A program made the translations under genes and the position numbers. 64,000 nt of DNA, taken from Lunularia cruciata (lineage: Eukaryota; Streptophyta; Marchantiopsida; Lunulariales; Lunulariaceae). The notes beneath the pieces are model-generated. The model saw only the letters and a program-made list of their open reading frames with translations, was not told where the DNA came from and did not search any database. The stretch is taken from assembly GCA_948567375.1 (NCBI GenBank), contig OX419755.1, forward strand, positions 28,959,001 through 29,023,000, in the 5' to 3' direction. Shown here piece after piece: positions 56,914-64,000 of the stretch. How positions within the stretch are numbered: the stretch's first letter is position 1; the number at the start of each line of letters is the position of its first letter.

Positions 56914-58097
56914 AAAGGGATTATAAAAGGAAAAGAACTAAAGGTGTGATCTTGGGATTTTCTTTAAAAGAATTTCTCTTTTAATATGATTCATTCTTTT
57001 TCCTTCCTTCTTTATCTCCTTCTTGGCCTAGAATATCCTCTTTTGTTCTTGTCACTTTTGCAAATGGAACATCAACATACTTAGAAGATGATTAACTTTT
57101 CTCTTCTAGCCCAACTATTCCATGCACGATGTCTTTCTCCTTGGGTATAAAGGATTTTAAAAGGAAAAGACCCAGCTCTTGCATACTAGGGCTATAAAAA
57201 GAATGACTTTGTTCTTACCTACAAAGGATTGTAAAGCTTGAGTCATTCTTGATAATGGAATGAACTCTCTAAAATATTCCTCCCATTGTGTAATTCTTGA
57301 TCCAATTTCCTCCCCTAAGCAAACCATTTACAAATTTTATACTCTTTCCAACTCCATATTGACAAGTGCAAGTGGAAAAATATTAGCTCTACCTCCAAAA
57401 ATCATATCCATTTTTTCAAAATGTAGATATAGATGATTTAATCATCATCTATACTTCTCCATTCTCATTTAATATCCTTGTCTATAAGCACTTTCTTGGT
57501 GCACTTGTCCTTCCATTCTTGGGCTGATTTATATGCCTTCATATATCTGACCTATTTCTTATACAATTTGTCCTTGTTCATGGACTCAAGAAACCACTTC
57601 TCAAACCTCATGAGATAAGTGGCCATATAACTAAATTTAATGTTTTTCTAAACTGGCTTTTTGGAACTGCAACCATGAATCTACTTGAAATTTTTTGGAT
57701 CATCCAAAAAGTTTAAAACCTGAAAATAATGAACAGGAATCATCTCAAACATATCAACCTATTCTCATCAGGTTTTACTTTGCTCATGGAAGTAAGAGGT
57801 ACCAATTTGCATACTTTGCATACAAGAGGCACCATGGATACCATTCTCAAAGAGCTCTTGGAATTTAACTCTTTGTGATAGAGTGGAAACGAAATCAAGA
57901 TAAGAAGTGAGAATGGAAGGTTCCAAGAGGAGAATCATAGAGGAAGAGGAATGGGAGGAGAAAATATCTACTTGTTGAATCTGAATCCAAAGAGGTGATG
58001 TCCATAATTTCAACTCAATTTCATAAATATCTAATTTCTCAAAGTTGGCTTCCCCAGTTTCCAGTTTCCGTAACTCCATGTAACTCCAATTCCCCAA
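56914..58097 (-). pseudogene. Reading frame I, unidentified, N-terminal side
   Basis: From an ATG at 58097 the frame is open for 109 codons to TGA 57768. It then continues in the same frame to about 56990 through roughly a dozen stops (TGA, TAG and TAA only where Gln, Arg or Trp codons would fit). Readable sequence includes 'MIPVHYFQVLNFLDDPKNF', 'FSYMATYLMRFEKWFLESM' and 'SAQEWKDKCTKKVLI'. No domain was recognised. The frame preservation argues for a former protein-coding gene or element ORF. The left end is a duplicated segment next to E. Confidence 0.5.
56930..57170 (-). repeat. Segment duplicated on both sides of E
   Basis: About 220 bases here match 51010-51227, including 'ttctcttctagcccaactat' and 'tggcctagaatatcctc'. 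Without E the two copies are adjacent, so a tandem duplication existed before E inserted near the junction. Confidence 0.75.
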
Positions 58098-59149
58098 TGT
58101 TGGTGCGCCAGTGAGTGTTTGTGTTTAAGGAGGACAATTATACAAACTTTGTGTTTGTGTTCGATGAAGGGAATCAAACGACGGAACTTTGGAAACTCAA
58201 ATATGCCATTTGCAATTCCGGAGTTCCTAATCGACTCAAATGGAATAGAGTTGTCTCGATTGATTCAAAGAGTTCCCTTGGTTAATTCAAATGGGACTTG
58301 GAGGAAAATTTCACGGAACAAATTCACCATTGTATGAGATTGTTTTGATTTTGAAAGTTTTAATAATTTTGCGAACTCATTCTTCGTGTGATACGTGGTG
58401 TCTTGCGGATGTCTCTTAGCTCTGACATGCAGGCACTAACTAAGGACTATCAGATTTGTAGCACTAAGTACTGTGAGATATCTCACCTGATCCATCCTGT
58501 AACCTTTCGCTCCCGTAAACCTAAACCGCTGAAAAATGAAATGGCATGTGGAACCTTGCTTCTCCATAAAAATAAAAGGTTTTTTGGACAATTTAAAAAT
58601 AATTTCTTGGATTTGTAGGGGTAAGTATTAAAAAAAATTTCAATTGGTTTTTACGGATTCCTCTAAAACTCAGTAAATGGGATTTTTGAATTTATTATAA
58701 CATGTACTTAGATAGAAAATATGGTTTCCATCTCATATAGCTCTTTTCTAAAATCCACTTTGCAAATGCCTTTCAATTGTACGTGGAGGTGATTTCCTAC
58801 ATGAGGTGACTTATCTAACTTTAACTATAAATAAATTGAAAAGATAACCTTCTTGTTACTTTATATGTTACAAAATATGGTTGGTTCTCTTTATTGGTCA
58901 AGAAAAAGTATAATTTTATGATACTGTAATACTACATATATGCAAGAAGAGAATTCATCTATCATCAAGATAATACAAAAATGATAATTGATAAAATCTA
59001 AGTCTATATGCGTATGTAAGTAAAGTAAAAGGGCAATCGGATAGAAAACACAAAGGATGGCAAGACCCCATCAAGCCGTGCAAGGGAGAGACAGAAAAAG
59101 GTAAAATAGGGCTAAGCACCAATAGAGTCGATATGAGAAATCTGCCTTA
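58098..59149. other. Stretch without a recognisable gene
   Basis: Two short plus-strand frames (58119-58337, 58388-58618) have no family features. The rest is AT-rich. Confidence 0.4.
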
Positions 59150-59289
59150 TTGCACCCAAGATATCCGAGGTATGCAAGTTGTATCCGAGCATCCAAAGAA
59201 GCATCACCTAGTTTGAATGCTCTCCTATGGATTGCACCAACCACTACCCTCTATAGATCAATGGACACACATTGTCTAAAATATGCTAT

Positions 59290-59935
59290 AAAGTATGAGA
59301 GTGAGAGTGGTACCCCTTGGCGTCTAACATGATAAGCTCTCACACGCACTCTCTAACAAATGTGTCAAACATTTTGTCCATTGCTCCATTAACTCCAAGG
59401 CTAGGGGAACAAAGAGGTGACCTCGTTGCATGCTTCTATACTTGGAGACCTTGTGACCTACTACTGCACTTGCCGCTCATCTAGAGGGATGGGTAATCAC
59501 TCCTTCCAAAACTGTATCCCGCATAGGATCTATAACCACAACATCCACTATTGTCACCTAATCACCTTGGACCAAGTGTAAGTCAACCCTAACACATGTC
59601 ATTTGCAAAGCAGACAAACACTCCCTCCAAGCCAAGTATATACTCTCTTATGCAATAGCAAACACTTTGTTTCTAATAGCATCATGGGTAGCTATCCTCT
59701 ATCCTCCAAAAGGACACCATGTTATATGGACCATTGTTGCATCTAGTGTAGAACAACACTCACAAGTGAGTAATGAAGATGTAGATGGGCAGACCAAACC
59801 TAGGCAAAACCTCATTGTTGTAGAGAAAGTAGCTAGTGCAAGTTGGAATGCCCTAATGCACAATCAAGCTAAGATCCAAGAGCATGCACCCTTGCCAAAG
59901 CAAGAGCAAAGACGTGCTCTAGTAGCCTAAGGAAT
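59290..59935 (-). pseudogene. LINE-like ORF2, C-terminal part
   Basis: The minus frame reads 'GKGACSWILA' and 'MRFCLGLVCPSTSSLLTCEC' (59880-59750), then a Cys/His region with 'ITWCPFGG' and 'THDAIRNKVFAIAQES' and the block 'VDLHLVQGDQVTIVDVVVIDP' (about 59590-59530), followed by 'GHKVSKYRSM' and 'FVPLALELMEQ'. This order (zinc cluster, THDA motif, VDVVV.DP block) is what I know from the ends of certain non-LTR reverse transcriptase proteins of plants. Stops break it. The RT part lies at 62390-63888. Confidence 0.65.
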
Positions 59936-62389
59936 GGAAAAGTCAACTAAGAGTGAAGAACTAAGAATGAAGTGTATGCTCATTTTTGCTCCATCAAGGA
60001 AGACTATAAACCCCTAGTCCAATCTAATGATAGTGAAGCAAAAGATGGAAAGTCCTCACGTTGTCATACTTTGCCTTTCTCTCTTTGAAAACATGTAGGT
60101 GCCTAGCTATGGAGCTTATGGATCAGAGGTTGTGCATAGACTTTTCACTACTAATCTGAGCACATATGGTACCCAACCAATAGAACCTTCCACTCTTGTT
60201 TCTAAGATTCCTTCTATTAGGTAGGGAAGTAGCGAGCAACCTAACCTATCAACATAACATGCACTCTTGGTCTGTTGGTCATAACTCCTAACATTAACAA
60301 GGAGGAAAATATAGCACACCTAGAAAGAAGGAACCTAAGCGCAATGCCCACACACCAATCCAACCCAATTGGGCATACAAACAGGCATGCAAGCACAGAG
60401 AGGTTCAATCACAAGAATTTGACAATAACTCTATGTACTTTTTTTTTTGTAAAGAGCTTCAAAGCCCTCTTGCCCTATCATCAAGCTAATTTCAACCTAT
60501 ACTCCAAGCCTACTCCAATCTATTCTTCAGATTTCAACCAAATTACAATCCAAGTGGGGAACTTCTATGTCTTTTTGAATGGGAAAATTCTACAAAACTA
60601 ATATAGACATAACCTTTTGTGTGTGACTTGGATTTGAGTGGTCTTGGATTCAATGGAAATCTTGTGAGATAAAATTTCCATTGATATGAAATAATCTATT
60701 ATTTGATCATGATAGCTCTCCTGAAAAGCTCTCAAACTTGGCCAGTTTTTTTGTAATTTTTACCTTCATTTTGAAATCCCTAATTTAGGGTTTGCTCTTG
60801 GTTCTTGGCAAAAATTTTCCCCAAATTTCTGAATCAAAGGTACAATTGATCCTAAAAAGCACTCCAGAAGTCTAAAATCCTCAATCACAATCACAAAAAA
60901 TAGGAGAATTGCCAATCATTCATGATTGAAGAGAGAATTGCTCTATCGAGCTTATGACAATATTTTAGTAACACTTATTGCATCAACTCTCACTCTCCAT
61001 GGACCCAAAGCCAATTTTTTTTTCTATAGTAGCTAAGTGTCCTTGTCTAACCCTTTGTAGGGTTTGATAGCCTAATCCAATCCCAATCCCAATCCCAATC
61101 CCAATCCCTAGATATGGATCAATTCCTAAGCTAAACTAACTTGTGAGCTTTACAAACCCAGGTATACTTGATCCAAGACTTTGGATTCTCCTTTTGAGGA
61201 ATTGACATGAAACCTTCACATAGAGGTGCAAAACCTGACCATCAACAACATGAGAAATTTTCATAAGGTGATTCAAACCACAACTTGGAGAGTGATCAAA
61301 ACTCCAAACCTGATCATCAATTCTTCTCCATTCATCGAATATCCCAAAAGCACCAACTTCAATCAACCAGATCTGATTTGAGTTTGACCCAAAACTAAAT
61401 TTTCTTATTCTCAGCACTATAAAAACTTTTTCTACTCTCCAACCCTACTAACAAATAATGAAAATGTCTCAAGAAGCTCTCCAAATTGCCTACTTTGTGC
61501 TCTTGGGTATGAATTCTACTCCCCTTGATTCAATTGATGATATCACTCCTAGAATCTGCTCAAATTGCCTGATTTCTATCTTCAGATTGTAGCTAGTCAG
61601 TTCTTCTCTCCAATCATGGTCTTCCCTCCTTGAATGCCCTTCCCAAACTCCTTTGAAGGTTGAAAAACTTCCAAGTTCTCCACTCGGGACCCAATCTCTT
61701 ACAAGTTTGTCTTTTAGTCTCTTCACTTTTTGACAAATGGACCCCACAAGTCCACCTTGAAGCTCATGAGAAAAATTGAGTTTTTTTCTATCTACAAGAG
61801 CACATAAATAGTTAGATCCTATACTTGCTCATAAGTAAGCATTGGAAGGATGACAATATCCGGGTTTTCCATCACCAATTCCATGAATGCCACCCCGAAA
61901 TGTGTCACCATCCAATCTCATATGCCATCATGGTGTAGAACCTAAAGCCTGATGAGAAAAGGATTTAGGAGTGACTGATTGGGAGCTTGGGACATCTACT
62001 ACTCAACTTCTCTCTCTAACGTCCAGTTTCCACGCTTTGTTACAACTCTCACTCTCAACGTCCTCCTTCCGGTCTAGACTCTTCCAACTAAAACACCCCA
62101 TTTGATTCAACTCTCCACCACATATATGTATATCAGAACGCTTGAAAAAGATAAGATCATAACCCACATGGCTAATCACATACATATATATAGATTGCTC
62201 ATATAGCAACAATACAACCGTGGGATCCGTCATACAACCTACTCCACTAATGTGGTGATAAACCATACTAATTTACTTTTCCATGGCTGTGCATACCACA
62301 ACAAGACAACATGCCCATGGAGATAAACTATCTCTCATCTGCCGCAATAACATCTTGAGAGAAAAGGATCTCTCATCCACCTCTATCAC
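59936..62389. other. Stretch between the two LINE-like parts
   Basis: Minus-strand frames at 61136-61417, 61490-61747 and 62003-62266 have no recognised domain. A hexamer microsatellite lies at 61079-61108. This may be a later insertion into the LINE, but no ends or target duplication were found. Confidence 0.4.
61079..61108. repeat. (AATCCC)5 microsatellite
   Basis: Five perfect AATCCC units followed by TA. Confidence 0.95.
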
Positions 62390-63888
62390 ATAAGTCTCAA
62401 AAAATGGCCTATCAACAACCACAAAATGAGAGGAAAGTAGGGGTGCCAAGAGAGCTCAACTCCCCAAAAATGCTATAGGTGCCATCTCCTCCATATATAG
62501 CAAGACAACCTCTCTACATGAGATTGGCAAAGCCATCTATCTATATGCCAAATCCCCTATCATACACTCAAATGTCCTTGGTCCAATAATATCACCAAAG
62601 ACTCACATAATCCTCCTATCAAAGGCTCTCAAATGTGATAGGAAGGACAAGGAGGGGGAATTGTACAAATGAGGTAAGTTGATCAACAAGCAATACTAGA
62701 GGAGAATATACCAAATGCCATATGTGGATCTCCTAGTAATAGAAGGTCATCCACATGGAGAATATCCTCTACAAGGACAACATCTAAGAAGTGTGTGAAA
62801 AAATCTAAGAAGTGTGTGACAAAATCCTCAGATCCTACTTGCACTCCAAGAACATGTAGTCCATCTATAGATGTTATACTCCCCTCTAGAAGCTCAAGGT
62901 GTGGAGGGATACCTAAAGGGGACCATGCCCTACACTTTGACACCCTTACTCTCAAGCCTACTAGATGTAGCTTGGTAGTCAAGTGGTCAAAGGCATGCCT
63001 AATCTAGTCTATAGGGCCCACAATGTATGAATCATATACCAAGGAGGGAAATACACAATCTGGCATGGCCAAAGTAGTAGATAAGAGAGCTCTAAAGTGA
63101 GCCATGGCAAATAAAGGTCCACTTAAAAGATCTCCTTGATGTGTACCAACAATTGACTCCCTCTTGTGAACAACCGTGCTGGTATTAAAGGGAAGCAAGA
63201 GAGCCATAAAAAGGAATAAAACTCACCAAGGATCCACCAGCTTCCCTAAGCTCTCTAAAGATGGATGCCCATGAGGTGTTATTAAAAGCCTTCTCAACAT
63301 CCACCTGGAGGATGATACACTCCGGATGGTATCTAGGAATGCCCTAATGCTTAGGAGATAGCTTCACATCCTACTACTCCAAACTGATGTGGATTGAGGT
63401 GTTGTCGGAAGTGAGAGTGATGTTGAAGGACAATGGTACAACTGACCAAACACAAAAAGATATCTCCAATAGCAATTGGTCTAATGCCCCCAGTGTCCTT
63501 CTCCATCTTGAGAAGTTGACTAGCAACTAACACCCGACTATATAGACATAGGAATGTCTCCTCTCGTTACTACTGTAGCCATTTGAAACAACTTGATAAA
63601 ACCACTAGAAGGATCGTCTGCTTGAAAGCAATCTCTAAGATGCTCATATACCATCCCTAACAAGCCTTTTGAGGAAAGGCGAAGTACAATACACAATGCT
63701 TGTGCAAAAAGTGAACTATCAAGACATAAAGGTTGCTCAGGTTGATAATCTAAGACCTCTAATGGTAATCTCTCTACTGCCATAGGATGTAATGAACGTA
63801 TGGAAGAGATAGTCTCATCAAGAGGACTAGCCATAGACAAAGAGTGTAGCGTTTGTGTTGCTCTACTAAACTCTCCCGCTTGATCCAA
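62390..63888 (-). pseudogene. LINE-like reverse transcriptase (decayed)
   Basis: Right to left: 'VYEHLRDCFQADDPSSGFIKLFQ' (63660), 'GGIRPIAIGDIFLCLVS' and 'LNPHQFGVVG' (63490-63380), 'DVEKAFNNTSW' with a palm Asp (63300-63265), 'GTHQGDLLSGPLFAMAHFRAL' (63150-63090), then the active site 'FPSLVYDSYIVGP' (63055-63015). The usual A-D-D is V-Y-D here, so the first catalytic Asp is lost. After it comes 'VGLRVRVSKCRAW' (62960) and an in-frame 7-residue duplication (62783-62824). It is broken by stops between all these frames. Sequence to 62390 resembles the following domain ('DGFANLM' region). Confidence 0.75.
62783..62824 (-). repeat. 21-bp in-frame tandem duplication in the LINE-like ORF
   Basis: Units 62783-62803 and 62804-62824 differ at one base. 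They add seven residues ('FFTHFLD' beside 'FVTHFLD') without changing the frame. Confidence 0.9.
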
Positions 63889-64000
63889 TGTCTTACACCA
63901 TTGTAATCAAATGGACTATATGGTATCCGGTGGCAATACTTAATACATAGAACTTAATCATGAAGACAAGGAAATTATAAATGAAAATTATCAACCCATC

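Noticed and set aside
59936-62389. Host gene exons between the LINE-like parts
   Set aside because: Frames are short and unsupported, no splice-bounded conserved domain is visible, and no recognisable plant gene family appears.
1-64000. tRNA or rRNA genes
   Set aside because: No cloverleaf with matching boxes or rRNA core sequence was noticed on either strand. A tRNAscan or Rfam search would settle this.

Overview
This window is plant nuclear repeat DNA with no recognisable intact host gene. It holds layers of dead retrotransposons: Ty3/gypsy families, a copia fragment, LINE-like reverse transcriptase pieces and two or more unidentified decayed reading frames. The plant assignment rests on a chromodomain gypsy element (D, with an initiator-Met-type primer site), a gypsy family resembling the Athila/Tat group (B and C), and a gypsy family carrying a PHD finger (A). 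The density and age of nesting suggest a large gymnosperm-, fern- or lycophyte-like genome. I cannot name the species.

Layout. 1-4299 (+): element A1, the pol part of the PHD-finger gypsy family, ending in a pair of 100-bp direct repeats. 5195-9440: a minus-strand copia element whose RNase H is cut in two by insert F (5457-9229), which carries a long unidentified reading frame. 9441-13607: no gene seen. 13608-35630 (-): a second A copy (A2), broken by a solo LTR (14278-14961) and by element B (18402-32368, +). B is itself broken by chromovirus D (23961-30569, -). 36067-45023 (-): element C, same family as B, with an internal 1.25-kb tandem duplication. 45029-48370 (-): G, a diverged relative of the F reading frame, split by another LTR. 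50640-58097 (-): reading frame I, split by E (51233-56908, -), an older relative of D. 59290-63888 (-): LINE-like reverse transcriptase fragments.

Five-base target duplications, exact or with one mismatch, support the insertion points of B (AGACC), C (GGACT/TGACT), D (GTGGA/GCGGA), E (CATAT), F (TCACA) and the 14278 solo LTR (AGGTT/AGGTC). The order is therefore D into B, B into A2, and E into I. None of these copies looks able to move alone. D is closest to intact: its reverse transcriptase and integrase catalytic residues survive, but there are stops and frameshifts. The less usual content is the PHD finger at the end of the A polyprotein, the integrase stop codon shared by B and both halves of the C duplication, and the F/G and I reading frames, which keep one frame over long stretches through many stops and match no family I know.
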